64,000 nucleotides of DNA from Clostridium sp. chh4-2 (GCF_002899675.1 NZ_PKUU01000024.1:53525-117524), one strand, 5' to 3'. Positions 15,650-24,617 are shown, numbered from the stretch's first letter. Made by a program: numbers and translations. The notes: a model not told the origin generated them from the sequence alone.

Positions 15650-17542
15650 ATGTACGATGAAAATAATAAAAATGAATTCGGTTATATGAATCCTGATGAA
15701 CATGCGGAAGTTTCAAAACAGGAAGAGAATATAGTAAGCCAGACGGCGCATCAGGATATACAGGATCAGGAGTTAAGTGAGAAACAGACGGTTTTGAACC
15801 GACAGAATGAGAGATCGGAACAGATATCATCACAGCCTGAAAAACAGAGTGAAGAGGCATTAGAAGTAAATTTTGTTCTTCAGGATTCCGCAAAATCGGA
15901 ACCGGTGCAGCCGGGGCAGGCAGATCAGCCGTCACAGATGAACCAGGCGGTGCAGCCGGGCCAGATAAATCAGCCGTCACAGATGAACCGGACGGTGCAG
16001 CCAGAACAGGCAAATCAGCCGTCACAGATAAATCGGACCCCACAACCGGAACGGATGAACCAGCCTGCACAGGACGCATCCTCTTACCGCCCACAGGCGG
16101 CCGGGTATAACCAGTCAGCCGGTTATCAGCAGAGAATGGGAACGGAAAACAGGAACCCATCCGGGGGCGGACAGTATAACGGTCAGGCCCGGCAGCGTCA
16201 GGAACAAAGCCGCTACAGCCAGAACCCGCAGATTCCCAACGGATATTATCAGGGACCATATGCGTCCGGACCGGTGTACAGCCAGATTCCTCCGGAGCCT
16301 AAGAAAAAGCCGGGAAAGAAACATTCAGTAGCAGGAAAGATAGCGGGAATCACAGCGGCAGCGCTGCTGTTTGGAACGGTATCCGGCGGGACTATGGTGG
16401 GCATCAATGTTTTATCAGACCGCTTTTTAGCCAAACCGGTTCAGACAGAGACACAGCCGGTTACCTTAGGCAAAGCAGAGACAGAAGCTGAGACTCAAAA
16501 AAAGGAAACAACTGCTCAAGCCTCTCAGGCCATTGTCACGGACGTGTCTGCCATTGTTGAGCAGGCCATGCCGTCAGTTGTGGCGATTAACAATACCATG
16601 CTTTATAAGACAAATTCCTGGTTCGGACCGTCTCAGACCTATGAGGTTCCAAGCAGCGGTTCCGGTATTATCGTAGGAAAGAATGATGAAGAACTTTTAA
16701 TTGTAACCAATAATCATGTGGTTGCGGATTCCAATAACCTGAGCGTGGCATTTATTGATGACCAGTCTGTTGAAGCCACCATTAAAGGAACGGATGCGGA
16801 TTCCGATTTGGCTGTTGTGGCAGTACCGCTGTCTTCTATCCCTGCGGAGACTCTGTCTCAGATTTCTGCAATCAAGATCGGTGACTCCGACAGCTTGAAA
16901 GTGGGCCAGGGTGTGATCGCAATCGGCAATGCCCTCGGATATGGACAGTCTGTTACCGTAGGTTATGTCAGCGCATTAAACCGAGAGGTTAAGACGGACG
17001 ATTCCTCCACAAGAAACCTGCTTCAGATGGATGCAGCCATTAACCCCGGCAACAGCGGCGGCGCTCTCCTTAACATGCAGGGCGAACTGATCGGCATCAA
17101 CGCTGCCAAATATTCATCCACCGAGGTGGAAGGCATGGGGTATGCGATTCCGATTTCCCAGGCCAGCGATATTATCAATGAACTGATGAACAGAGAGACC
17201 AGGAATGCGGTGGAAGAAAGCAAACAGGGTTATCTGGGCATTCAGGGAAAGAACATCGACGAGACGGCTGCGAAAGAATTCGGTATGCCGAAAGGTGTTT
17301 ACGTATACAAGATTTTAGATGACGGGGCGGCAGCCAAATCCAGCCTCCGCGAGAAAGACATCATCACTAAATTTGACGGACAGGGCGTTCGTTCCATGGC
17401 GGATCTTCAGGAACTTCTGACTTATTATGAAGGCGGAGAAACTGTGACGATGACTGTTCAGTCGCTGGAAAATGGACAATATGAAGAGCACAGTGTGGAC
17501 GTGACTCTCGGATTCCGTCCGCAGGTTGAAACTTCCAAATAA
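15650..17542 (+). CDS. htrA: Membrane-anchored HtrA/DegP-type serine protease
   Basis: 630 residues. A long cytoplasmic Gln/Pro/Asn-rich region (1-220) carries three and a half 15-residue repeats of the QPxQxNQPSQ type (nt 15908-16072). One membrane helix follows (about 230-255), then a trypsin-like domain with catalytic H356 ('NNHVV'), D386 ('DADSDLAVV') and S469 ('NPGNSGGAL'), and a C-terminal PDZ domain (about 520-620). It should degrade or refold misfolded proteins outside the membrane. The start is ATG 15650, with AGGGGG eight bases upstream, rather than in-frame ATG 15632. The repeated disordered tail is longer than in Bacillus HtrA. Confidence 0.93.
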   Translation: MYDENNKNEFGYMNPDEHAEVSKQEENIVSQTAHQDIQDQELSEKQTVLNRQNERSEQISSQPEKQSEEALEVNFVLQDSAKSEPVQPGQADQPSQMNQAVQPGQINQPSQMNRTVQPEQANQPSQINRTPQPERMNQPAQDASSYRPQAAGYNQSAGYQQRMGTENRNPSGGGQYNGQARQRQEQSRYSQNPQIPNGYYQGPYASGPVYSQIPPEPKKKPGKKHSVAGKIAGITAAALLFGTVSGGTMVGINVLSDRFLAKPVQTETQPVTLGKAETEAETQKKETTAQASQAIVTDVSAIVEQAMPSVVAINNTMLYKTNSWFGPSQTYEVPSSGSGIIVGKNDEELLIVTNNHVVADSNNLSVAFIDDQSVEATIKGTDADSDLAVVAVPLSSIPAETLSQISAIKIGDSDSLKVGQGVIAIGNALGYGQSVTVGYVSALNREVKTDDSSTRNLLQMDAAINPGNSGGALLNMQGELIGINAAKYSSTEVEGMGYAIPISQASDIINELMNRETRNAVEESKQGYLGIQGKNIDETAAKEFGMPKGVYVYKILDDGAAAKSSLREKDIITKFDGQGVRSMADLQELLTYYEGGETVTMTVQSLENGQYEEHSVDVTLGFRPQVETSK

Positions 17543-17560
17543 TGAGAAGTTTGGACTCGC

Positions 17561-17621
17561 TTGTGCCCGGAACAAAAATGTATTATAATGAACCCATGGC
17601 TTTAGAGACATGGGTTCTTTT
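17561..17621 (+). promoter_or_regulatory. clpX-type gene promoter overlapping a hairpin with a short T-tail
   Basis: TTGTGC (17561-17566), a 17-bp spacer and TATAAT (17584-17589) form a promoter. Directly downstream, GAACCCATG/CATGGGTTC (17590-17617) plus TTTT could terminate htrA transcripts or form the 5' end of the new transcript. Confidence 0.55.
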
Positions 17622-17678
17622 CGTACCACTGATCTGGTCAGTTATCATCAATTTCAACGCGAGAAAAGGAGAAACAGT

Positions 17679-19079
17679 TTGGAAAACCAGGATAAGGAAT
17701 TAGAAGAGAATAAAAATACAACAGACGAAGACGATAATAATGATTATGAGAATATATGTTATGTATGCCGCCGGCCGGAAAGCAAAGCCGGAAAGATGAT
17801 TTCCATGCCGGGCGGCATGTGCTTGTGCAATGACTGCATGCAGAAGGCATTTGATTCCATTACCAAGGGCAATTTTGATTTCTCGCAGATTCAGAACATG
17901 CCTTATATGAACATGAATCTCAATGAATTTACCAATGTGCCGGAGATGGCAATTCCCAATAAGCAGAAGATTAAGAAGAAAGCGGCCAAGGAAGCGCCGA
18001 AACTGACGATCAAGGACATTCCGGCCCCTCATGTGATTAAACGCCGTTTAGACGAGTATGTGATCGGCCAGGAAAAGGCGAAGAAAGTTGTTTCCGTAGC
18101 CGTTTATAACCATTATAAACGCGTGATGCTGGACATGCCGGCAGATCCGGAAAAGGGAGAGGACGTAGTTATTGAAAAGTCCAACATCCTGATGATCGGC
18201 CCTACAGGAAGCGGAAAGACCTATTTGGTAAAAACGCTTGCGCGCCTTTTAGATGTGCCTTTAGCCATTGCGGATGCCACGTCTTTGACGGAAGCCGGAT
18301 ATATCGGCGACGATATTGAGAGCGTTATATCTAAACTTCTGGCCGCTGCCGACAATGATGTGGAACGGGCGGAACACGGGATCATATTTATAGACGAGAT
18401 CGATAAGATTGCAAAAAAGAAAAATACCAATACCAGGGATGTCAGCGGAGAATCCGTGCAGCAGGAGCTTTTGAAGCTGCTGGAAGGAAGCAAGGTGGAA
18501 GTTCCGGTGGGTTCCAACCAGAAGAATGCACTTACCCCGATGACAACCGTGAATACCGACCATATTTTATTCATATGCGGAGGCGCGTTCCCGGATCTGG
18601 AAGATATTATAAAGGAGCGTTTGACGCAAAAGTCATCCATCGGTTTTGAAGCCGATTTAAAAGACAGGTTTGATAATGATCCTGATCTGCTCAGCCAGGT
18701 CACCAATGCGGATTTGAGAGCATTTGGTATGATTCCCGAATTCCTCGGCCGTCTGCCCATCACGGTAACGCTCAAAGGACTGACCGTGCCGATGATGGTG
18801 GAGATATTACGCAAACCTAAGAATGCGATCTTAAAGCAGTACATAAAACTGCTGTCTCTGGACGAAGTGAAGCTTGTTTTTGAAGATGATGCCCTGGAAT
18901 GGATCGCTCAGGAAGCGATTAAACGGGAGACAGGAGCCAGGGCTCTCCGTGCCATAATTGAAGAATTTATGCTGGATATCATGTATGAGATTCCAAAAGA
19001 CCCTAACATCGGTTCTGTGGTCATAACCAGATCCTATCTGGAAAAGAGCGGCGGACCGATGATTGAGATGAGAGGATAA
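17679..19079 (+). CDS. ClpX-type AAA+ unfoldase
   Basis: 466 residues. An N-terminal four-cysteine zinc domain ('CYVC' and 'CLCNDC') as in ClpX is followed by an AAA+ module with Walker A 'GPTGSGKT' (174-181), 'TEAGYIGDD' pore loop and Walker B 'IIFIDEID'. The ClpP-docking IGF-type loop is retained ('SSIGFEAD'). The segment that would be the RKH substrate loop is divergent. No clpP lies nearby, so it may be a second ClpX-like ATPase rather than the main one. I use TTG 17679, 7 bp after AAAAGGAG. The gene converges with the S8 protease, leaving only 2 bp between them. Confidence 0.88.
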   Translation: MENQDKELEENKNTTDEDDNNDYENICYVCRRPESKAGKMISMPGGMCLCNDCMQKAFDSITKGNFDFSQIQNMPYMNMNLNEFTNVPEMAIPNKQKIKKKAAKEAPKLTIKDIPAPHVIKRRLDEYVIGQEKAKKVVSVAVYNHYKRVMLDMPADPEKGEDVVIEKSNILMIGPTGSGKTYLVKTLARLLDVPLAIADATSLTEAGYIGDDIESVISKLLAAADNDVERAEHGIIFIDEIDKIAKKKNTNTRDVSGESVQQELLKLLEGSKVEVPVGSNQKNALTPMTTVNTDHILFICGGAFPDLEDIIKERLTQKSSIGFEADLKDRFDNDPDLLSQVTNADLRAFGMIPEFLGRLPITVTLKGLTVPMMVEILRKPKNAILKQYIKLLSLDEVKLVFEDDALEWIAQEAIKRETGARALRAIIEEFMLDIMYEIPKDPNIGSVVITRSYLEKSGGPMIEMRG

Positions 19080-19081
19080 TT

Positions 19082-20824
19082 CTATTCACGAAAACGCAGC
19101 AACGAATTGAACAGATCCAGCGTGCCATAGCCGAATTCCCTATTTGGATATGTGTACGCTGGATTTCTTGATGCTCCCCTCACCAGATAACTTTTAACGC
19201 CGGGCTGATATATGGACAGAGGGATCGAATTTTTTAATCCCCATCCCAGCAAAACGGCGGCGGCGCCGGCCACATGGGCGGCCGCTACAGATGTGCCGGT
19301 TCTGCGGGTCATGGGAAAGACCCTGCCGTTTTCGGTGTCTCTGCCCAGCCCAGGACCATAGACATCCACGCCAGGTGCAGCGAGTTCAGGTTTAATTCCG
19401 CCGTCTCGTGAGAAACCGCGGCTGGAATGGATGTAGATGCTGCCGTTTTGGTGGTTATAAGCGCTGACTGTGATGGGTGCGGGGGAGTTTCCCGGCTCTG
19501 TAATCGTGGTGTCAGGGTTGGAGCGCAGAAATACGGTATCATCACTAATAAACCCATGTACAGGAAGCCACATATGGTATTGTCCTGTGATAAAAAGAGA
19601 ATTGTAGACCCGGATTCTCCACAGGCCGGCTGCTGGTGTTTCAAAGCGGATAAAGACAAGCTGGCTGCCGGAACCCATTTCTGAGGTGATATAATTAACT
19701 GTGATAACGGTCTGCTCCAGCAGGAGATTGATCCGTGTTTCATTACCGCGTAAGACCGGTATGCGTTCGATCTGTTCCCCGGATGGAGTGATAAAACCAA
19801 CCGTATATAATTCTGCTTCTCTGGCCCATAATTCAACCGTAAGCCCTCGTTCACCTTCTGCAATTCTTAATTCCACCTCCTCATAACTTTCATCTTCTCT
19901 GATACTTCCAAGAAAATGATGGCGGAATCCAGTTTCATTACCCGCCGCGATAACGCTGGCCACACCGCCGGTCAGGCTGATCTGGCGAAAGAACAACCCC
20001 AAAGACGAGGTGCCGGAATGGCTTCCTGAATTAGTTCCTAACCCTAACAGCAGAACCAGTGGGGCAGTGTACAGATAAGACAGATTCAGAAGATAACGGA
20101 TTCCCGTCAGAATGTCATTTTCCTGGTAAGCGATGGCGTCTTCCCGAATTCCGTAAAAATCTCTCAGGTATTGTTTGGCCGGCTTTAATTTTACGATTCC
20201 AAGGCGGCAGGAAGGCGCCGCTCCAAAGAAACTTCCGTCTTCCGTTTCACCGCCTCCGGCTATTCCTGCCAGAAAAGTTCCGTGTCCATTGGTATCCATG
20301 GACGGTACGACAGACAAAGGATCGGGGGATGCGAGCGCTTCGTTGATCTGAATTTCCGTAAATTCCTGTCCGTAAAGGAGGGAGTAATCAAAGCCGAAGG
20401 TTACGCCGCCGGGACCATTTTCAGGAAGTGTCTGATCCCAAATGCCCAGAATCCGTGTGGTTCCGTCCGGATTTTGAAATAACGGATTGGTATAGTCGAT
20501 TCCCGTGTCAATGATACCGATGATAACTCCTTCTCCTGACGAATTAAACGCCGGCTGTGCGCGGCTGTCGGTGATACCGGAAGCGTCCATGCTGGAGGTG
20601 TCCAACAGAGAATAAAGCTTTGGAATTGTTTCATAAGAATATTTTTCTAAAGACAAGGGAAGAACATCCTGTAGAGGACGGTAAATCACCAGGAGTTCGC
20701 GGTTTATAAAATCGATGCATGGTGAATCATAAATACGATACAATTCTTCCAGTGGAAGACTGGTGTGCCGGTAGATAAAATCAGCATAATCTTCGGAGGT
20801 AATGTCTGCACTGCAGGGTTCCAT
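19082..20824 (-). CDS. Subtilisin-like (S8) serine protease
   Basis: 580 residues with an intact catalytic triad: D106 in 'IIDTGID', H181 in 'NGHGTFLAG' and S512 in 'GTSVAAAHVAG'. Between H and S lies a domain of about 200 residues rich in beta strands, as in clostridial Csp-type and other Lachnospiraceae S8 proteases. No classical signal peptide is seen at the N-terminus, where an acidic helical segment ('SEDYADFIY') occurs that is common in this group. Csp relatives process germination proteins, but members of this size are widespread and the substrate is unknown. Its promoter and ribosome site (GCGGAG) are clear on the - strand. Confidence 0.88.
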   Translation of the reverse strand: MEPCSADITSEDYADFIYRHTSLPLEELYRIYDSPCIDFINRELLVIYRPLQDVLPLSLEKYSYETIPKLYSLLDTSSMDASGITDSRAQPAFNSSGEGVIIGIIDTGIDYTNPLFQNPDGTTRILGIWDQTLPENGPGGVTFGFDYSLLYGQEFTEIQINEALASPDPLSVVPSMDTNGHGTFLAGIAGGGETEDGSFFGAAPSCRLGIVKLKPAKQYLRDFYGIREDAIAYQENDILTGIRYLLNLSYLYTAPLVLLLGLGTNSGSHSGTSSLGLFFRQISLTGGVASVIAAGNETGFRHHFLGSIREDESYEEVELRIAEGERGLTVELWAREAELYTVGFITPSGEQIERIPVLRGNETRINLLLEQTVITVNYITSEMGSGSQLVFIRFETPAAGLWRIRVYNSLFITGQYHMWLPVHGFISDDTVFLRSNPDTTITEPGNSPAPITVSAYNHQNGSIYIHSSRGFSRDGGIKPELAAPGVDVYGPGLGRDTENGRVFPMTRRTGTSVAAAHVAGAAAVLLGWGLKNSIPLSIYQPGVKSYLVRGASRNPAYTYPNREFGYGTLDLFNSLLRFRE

Positions 20825-20855
20825 AGCGGCTCCGCAATTATAAATTTTCTCTAGT

Positions 20856-20885
20856 ATTATATGCAGGTTTATAGTAAAATGTTAA
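20856..20885 (-). promoter_or_regulatory. Promoter of the S8 protease gene
   Basis: On the - strand, TTAACA (20885-20880), an 18-bp spacer and TATAAT (20861-20856), 32 bp before the start codon. Confidence 0.7.
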
Positions 20886-20918
20886 CAATAGGTGTAAGAA
20901 GAACAGGAGGGTATCATC

Positions 20919-21392
20919 ATGGTTTTCATCTGTGTGGCAGGAATAATATTTGTTATAGATCTTCTGTTAAAGGAATCGATCGAACAACAGGATCCGGAGA
21001 CATTTCCAAGAGAGCTGGAAAAAAGCCAGGGAAAGATCCTTCTTTACCGCAACCACAATGAAGGGTTCCCATTTGGTTTTTTAAAGGAAAAACCGGAACT
21101 GGTAAAGAATGTCCCTTTAATCATGACTTCAGGTCTGGCCGGAATTTTACTTTGGCTGCTGCCTAAGAAGGGGCAGCTTTTGGAGAAAATTGCGCTGACC
21201 TTCGCCATCGGCGGAGCGCTGAGCAATCTGTATGACCGGATGGTGCGTGGATATGTGATCGATTATTTCAGCATTCAGTGGAAAAAACTGAAAAAAGTGG
21301 TGTTTAATCTGGGCGATCTCTTTATCTTTGCAGGTGCGCTTCTACTTTTAATCAGCGAGTTGATCCAGTCCATAAAAGAAATGAAACATTGA
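20919..21392 (+). CDS. lspA: Signal peptidase II (lipoprotein signal peptidase) homologue
   Basis: A 157-residue membrane protein with four hydrophobic helices. It has the 'NHNEGFPFG' motif (45-53, family NxGxxFG), 'GGALSNLYDRMVRGYVIDYFS' region with catalytic D115, and 'FNLGD' with the second aspartate D133 (family FNxAD, here Gly for Ala). It cleaves prolipoproteins after lipidation at the outer face of the membrane. The divergence from the canonical sequence is notable, so it may be a second, specialised LspA. GGAGGG precedes the ATG. The stop codon is one base from the left end of a palindromic element. Confidence 0.85.
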   Translation: MVFICVAGIIFVIDLLLKESIEQQDPETFPRELEKSQGKILLYRNHNEGFPFGFLKEKPELVKNVPLIMTSGLAGILLWLLPKKGQLLEKIALTFAIGGALSNLYDRMVRGYVIDYFSIQWKKLKKVVFNLGDLFIFAGALLLLISELIQSIKEMKH

Positions 21393-21420
21393 TAAATCTT
21401 TATTTAACTGAGTAAGGTAC

Positions 21421-21714
21421 GCCGGAAAGAAGGGGAAACCTGGGCGGGCGGCGGAACTGATAAGAGATAGGGGATTCGAGTTTCGACCCTAAGAGGTACT
21501 AAGGCCGTCAGAAACGGAAAAAGGCAGAGCGGCGCCCATTCGCGGTGAACTCTTTATGACTTCATCGCTCAAGGGCGCCTCAAATACTGATTCGGAATTC
21601 AGTATTTGTCTGCCTTTTTCCGCTTCTGCCGACCAAGTACCTCTAAGGGTCTGCAAACGATCCCCTATCTCTCATCAGTTCCGCCGCCCGCCCAGGTTTC
21701 CCCTTCTTTCCGGC
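21421..21714 (+). repeat. Hairpin 1 of element copy 1
   Basis: Outer arms of 54 bp (21421-21474 and 21661-21714) match with a single mismatch. An imperfect inner stem of about 55 bp follows, then two side-by-side small hairpins: branch a 21531-21579 (GGCGCCC/GGGCGCC with GTGAACTC and TTCATCGC inside) and branch b 21581-21608 (CAAATACTGA/TTCAGTATTTG). Together they make a T-shaped fold. Confidence 0.85.
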
Positions 21715-21785
21715 TGTTGCTTGCTAGCTAAGAATAAAAAAGATTTGGTGGATGGGATAGTAAAGTTTTACATCAACCGTTAAGT

Positions 21786-21912
21786 CTTTTTCAGAAATGC
21801 CTTCACCATTTAATGTAAAGGGTGAGGGCTTTTCGCAAAATGCCTTGACGTTTAAAGTAAAAACCGACGGCATTTCTGAAACTGCTTTGACGATCAATGT
21901 AAATGTGATGCT
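21786..21912 (+). repeat. Three degenerate 42-bp direct repeats in the element spacer
   Basis: Units begin at about 21786, 21829 and 21871 and share the pattern TTTCxGAAATGCCTT then a T/ATAATGTAAA-type end. TTTACAT just before the array (about 21769) can pair with ATGTAAA at the end of the array. Copy 2 also has three units, copy 3 only one. Confidence 0.7.
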
Positions 21913-21963
21913 ACATAAATACCTATGCATCAATATTGTTTTTAACCAGGCTAGCGAAAACCA

Positions 21964-22316
21964 GCACGGAATGGGGAGGCGGAGCCGGGAGCGGCAGGTC
22001 GGAGGAGCCGTCCGGGCCGGGGAAGGAAGTATGCAGCCGTATGGGATCGTATGGAACCCCTTTAGAGCTACTTAGGCCCGTAAGGACAGAACGAGGCAGG
22101 TAAAAACTGATTTCCGTCTCAGTTTTTAAAGCGCCGTTGAGCAGCGAAGTCATCAAGAGTTCACTGCGAATGGCGCTGGCCTGCCTCATTCTGTCCTTAC
22201 GGGCCTTAGTAGTTCTTAGGGGCGAATCCCGAATCCCATACGGCTGCATACTTCCTTCCCCGGCCCGGACGGCTCCTCCGACCTGCCGCTCCCGGCTCCG
22301 CCTCCCCATTCCGTGC
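21964..22316 (+). repeat. Hairpin 2 of element copy 1, 83-bp perfect arms
   Basis: Arms 21964-22046 and 22234-22316 are perfectly complementary over 83 bp and GC-rich. The head is in the order branch b (22102-22127, AAAAACTGA/TCAGTTTTT) then branch a (22131-22176, GCGCC/GGCGC), the reverse of the order in copy 2. The 5' flank is AGCGAAAACCAGCA. Confidence 0.88.
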
Positions 22317-22374
22317 GTATCTTTCGCCAACCCCGTTAAATAACAATTCTGTGCCAAACTCTTGAGTTTCTTTG

Positions 22375-22403
22375 TTGACAGATTAGTATATATCATGTAC
22401 AAT
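22375..22403 (+). promoter_or_regulatory. Promoter of the CNNM/CBS gene
   Basis: TTGACA (22375-22380), 17 bp, TACAAT (22398-22403), starting 27 bp after the right end of the palindromic element. It fixes the downstream start at TTG 22440, since ATG 22395 would lie inside the promoter. Confidence 0.85.
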
Positions 22404-22439
22404 CAGAAGCAAAATATTAAAAAACAGGAGTTGATCTTT

Positions 22440-23723
22440 TTGGATTCGAGTGACGTCAAACAGTTGCTTGCGATTATTATTTTATTATGTCTTTCCGCAT
22501 TTTTTTCATCAGCAGAAACAGCGCTTACCACGGTAAACCGGATACGTATCCGGACTTTGGCAGAGAATGGAGACCGGCAGGCGGTTACATTGACCAAGGT
22601 GATTGAAGACCAGGGTAAGATGCTGAGCGCAATTCTCATCGGTAACAATATTGTAAACCTGTCCGCTTCTTCATTGGCGACCACATTTACGATTCATGTA
22701 TTTGATAATAAGGCAGTTGGTATTGCAACCGGTATCTTAACTTTAGTGATCCTGGTTTTCGGGGAGATCACACCAAAGACCTTATCCACCATTTATTCGG
22801 AAAAAATAGCATTAAAGTACGCAGGCGTGGTGTATGCATTGATGTATGTATTGACACCCGTTATTTTTGTTGTAAATAAATTATCTCTCGGTTTTCTGAC
22901 ACTTTTGAGAATCGATCCCAATAAAAAGCAGGATTCCATCACAGAAGATGAACTGAGAACAATTGTGGAAGTGAGTCATGAAGAGGGAGTCATCGAGTCA
23001 GAGGAAAAGAAGATGATCACCAATGTGTTCGATTTTGGGGATTCTCTTGCAAAGGACATCATGGTGCCAAGGATTGATATGGTGTTCGTGGATGTGGATA
23101 TGACTTATGATGAGCTTTTAGAACTGTATAAGGAAGAGCGTTTTACCCGTATGCCCGTTTATGAGGACACAACGGATAATGTAATCGGCATTATTAATAT
23201 GAAGGATCTGCTTCTTTTGGAAGATAAAGACAGCTTCTCAGTACGTGACTATCTGCGCCAGCCTCTTTATACCTATGAGTTTAAAAAAACGTCTGAGCTC
23301 ATGGTTGAGATGCGCCAGACATTTAACAATATTGTGATTGTTTTAGATGAATATGGGGCAACTGCGGGTCTGATCACATTGGAAGATATGCTGGAAGAGA
23401 TCGTAGGAGAGATCAGGGATGAATACGATGAAGATGAAGAGGAGAGCCTGATTGAACTGGCGCCGGGCGAGTACCTGGTAGAAGGTTCCATGAAACTGGA
23501 TGATTTAAATGACATGCTGGATTTAGAACTGGAATCGGATGATTATGATTCCATCGGCGGTCTGGTGATCGGACTTTTAGACCATCTGCCGGACGAAGGC
23601 GAAGAGGTGACCCACAAAGGGGTGCGCCTGGTGGTTGAAAAGGTGGAAAAGAACAGGATCGATACCATACATCTGTATTTGCTTGAGGCAGAGGATCAAG
23701 GGGAAGACGGAAAGAGCGCATAG
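22440..23723 (+). CDS. CNNM/CBS-domain membrane protein (HlyC/CorC family)
   Basis: 427 residues: a DUF21/CNNM membrane domain ('FFSSAETALTTVNR' near the start, four hydrophobic segments to about 150), a pair of CBS domains (about 200-325, 'DIMVPRIDMVFVD' and 'FNNIVIVLDEYGATAGLITLEDMLEEIVG'), and a C-terminal CorC_HlyC transporter-associated domain. Members are linked to magnesium or cobalt efflux; some were named haemolysins. TTG 22440 is the start, nine bases after GGAG and behind a consensus promoter. A terminator shared with the convergent gene follows. Confidence 0.9.
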   Translation: MDSSDVKQLLAIIILLCLSAFFSSAETALTTVNRIRIRTLAENGDRQAVTLTKVIEDQGKMLSAILIGNNIVNLSASSLATTFTIHVFDNKAVGIATGILTLVILVFGEITPKTLSTIYSEKIALKYAGVVYALMYVLTPVIFVVNKLSLGFLTLLRIDPNKKQDSITEDELRTIVEVSHEEGVIESEEKKMITNVFDFGDSLAKDIMVPRIDMVFVDVDMTYDELLELYKEERFTRMPVYEDTTDNVIGIINMKDLLLLEDKDSFSVRDYLRQPLYTYEFKKTSELMVEMRQTFNNIVIVLDEYGATAGLITLEDMLEEIVGEIRDEYDEDEEESLIELAPGEYLVEGSMKLDDLNDMLDLELESDDYDSIGGLVIGLLDHLPDEGEEVTHKGVRLVVEKVEKNRIDTIHLYLLEAEDQGEDGKSA

Positions 23724-23734
23724 AACCCTGAAAG

Positions 23735-23776
23735 CTCCGTTTTTCCGGCATCGGTGAGGACAACAGAAAAACGGAA
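23735..23776. terminator. Bidirectional hairpin between convergent genes
   Basis: CCGTTTTTC (from 23737) pairs with GAAAAACGG (23766-23774). T runs lie inside the stem on either strand. It separates the CNNM gene from the TIGR04086 gene. Confidence 0.6.
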
Positions 23777-23782
23777 TACAGG

Positions 23783-24142
23783 TTAACTCATCATGCCGCC
23801 CACCGTTCCGCTCAAAGCGCATATGGCCAGAGTGGTACCGATCTGTGTGATGTTTCCGCTGAGACCTTTTCCCAGAATCATAGATACCAGGAACAAGACC
23901 AGAAAATACAGAGCGCCCAGTAAAAAACCCCAGAAAAAACGGCGCTGCCGGATTCCTTTTCCCGCCAGAAAACCGCCGATAAGACAGGTGATGATGTAGA
24001 TGGCATTGACTGCGATCGCCACCTGGCTTTCCTTTAAGCGCAGCTTGTATAGGGCGAACGCAGAGAGGACCAAAAGGATGCCTGTCAGCAGGTAGGAAAA
24101 AAGAAGGGACCTGAGTACCGCTTTCATTTTTGAGTTTGCCAT
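23783..24142 (-). CDS. TIGR04086 family membrane protein
   Basis: A 119-residue protein with four predicted membrane helices: 'SLLFSYLLTGILLVLSAFAL', 'AIYIITCLIGGFLAG', 'FFWGFLLGALYFLVLFLVS' and 'GTTLAICALSGTVGGMM'. Size, topology and its position divergent to the SCIFF peptide match the TIGR04086 (YrzE-related) family, which is regularly found beside this locus in Clostridia. Its role is unknown. A GGAG site precedes its ATG on the - strand. Confidence 0.8.
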   Translation of the reverse strand: MANSKMKAVLRSLLFSYLLTGILLVLSAFALYKLRLKESQVAIAVNAIYIITCLIGGFLAGKGIRQRRFFWGFLLGALYFLVLFLVSMILGKGLSGNITQIGTTLAICALSGTVGGMMS

Positions 24143-24222
24143 GTGTGAACTCCTTTATCAGATTTCTATGCTTCAATATATTCTTTTCAGGGCTGAGATA
24201 TGTCCCAAGTTACGTAAAAAAC

Positions 24223-24251
24223 TTGCGTTGGTGAAGAACATGTGATATAAT
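24223..24251 (+). promoter_or_regulatory. scfA promoter
   Basis: TTGCGT (24223-24228), 17-bp spacer, TATAAT (24246-24251), 57 bp before the SCIFF start codon. Confidence 0.75.
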
Positions 24252-24308
24252 TTTCAGGACTTCAAACAATTCGCGAGGCGAACTGAATAAACCAGGAGGG
24301 TGATAGAT

Positions 24309-24455
24309 ATGAAACATGTAAAAACATTAAGTAAAAACACACTGAAAGATACAATGAAAAAAGGCGGATGCGGTGAATGCCAGACTTCTTGCCAGTCAGC
24401 ATGCAAAACATCTTGTACAGTAGGAAACCAGAGCTGCGAAAACGCTGACAGATAG
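24309..24455 (+). CDS. scfA: SCIFF ranthipeptide precursor (six cysteines in forty-five residues)
   Basis: A 48-residue peptide, 'MKHVKTLSKNTLKDTMKKGG' then a cysteine-rich half with C21, C24, C28, C32, C36 and C43. Six cysteines in that spacing and the 'KHVKTL' leader define SCIFF, one of the most conserved clostridial ribosomal peptides. The radical-SAM maturase encoded next door introduces a thioether link between a Cys and a Thr. A GGAGGGTGATAG ribosome site precedes the ATG. Two terminators follow, so most transcripts should contain only scfA. Confidence 0.96.
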   Translation: MKHVKTLSKNTLKDTMKKGGCGECQTSCQSACKTSCTVGNQSCENADR

Positions 24456-24521
24456 TTTCTGTTTTCATTTCAGCAGTTTACATAAGGTGACCGGGAATTA
24501 ATAAGATAAGGCAGATAAGAT

Positions 24522-24556
24522 ATGACCCCTATGGTCGGCCAGATCGTAGGGGTCTT
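24522..24556 (+). terminator. First terminator after scfA
   Basis: GACCCCTA/TAGGGGTC stem followed by a TTTC-rich tail, about 67 bp after the SCIFF stop codon. Confidence 0.7.
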
Positions 24557-24590
24557 TCGCTTGTTTTCCGGATATGCAGAAAAATCAGGC

Positions 24591-24617
24591 GGAGTTTCGC
24601 GAGCGAAACTCCTTTTT
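24591..24617 (+). terminator. Second terminator between scfA and scfB
   Basis: GGAGTTTCGC/GCGAAACTCC with a 2-base loop, followed by five T. Strong intrinsic terminator placed between peptide and maturase. Confidence 0.85.

Larger units (their letters stand above)
21394..22348 (+). repeat. Palindromic element copy 1 (full length, two T-headed giant hairpins)
   Basis: A 955-bp non-coding element bounded by imperfect terminal inverted repeats (left AAATCTTTATTTAACTGAG; right, read inward on the - strand, AATTGTTATTTAAC). In order it holds hairpin 1 (21421-21714), an AT-rich spacer with three 42-bp repeats (21786-21912), and hairpin 2 (21964-22316). The same order recurs at 29785-30739 and, inverted, at 35880-36750. 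It fills the whole gap between lspA and the CNNM gene. Short open frames within it arise from the stems and lack ribosome sites. No target duplication is obvious. Confidence 0.85.

Noticed and set aside
21470..21500. tRNA T-arm-like GATTCGAGTTTCGACC sequence
   Set aside because: No acceptor, D or anticodon arms surround it; it is the bulged part of hairpin 1 and recurs in the other copies.
21786..21912. CRISPR-like array
   Set aside because: Only three degenerate tandem 42-bp units, with no unique spacers and no cas genes.
21556..22402. Open frames of 60-160 codons in element copy 1 on both strands
   Set aside because: They run through hairpin arms, lack ribosome sites, and their shared 'MTSLLKG'-like peptide follows directly from the conserved DNA of branch a.
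23577..24176. 199-codon - strand frame
   Set aside because: It overlaps the TIGR04086 gene in another frame and the 3' end of the CNNM gene; composition is arginine/histidine-rich shadow translation.
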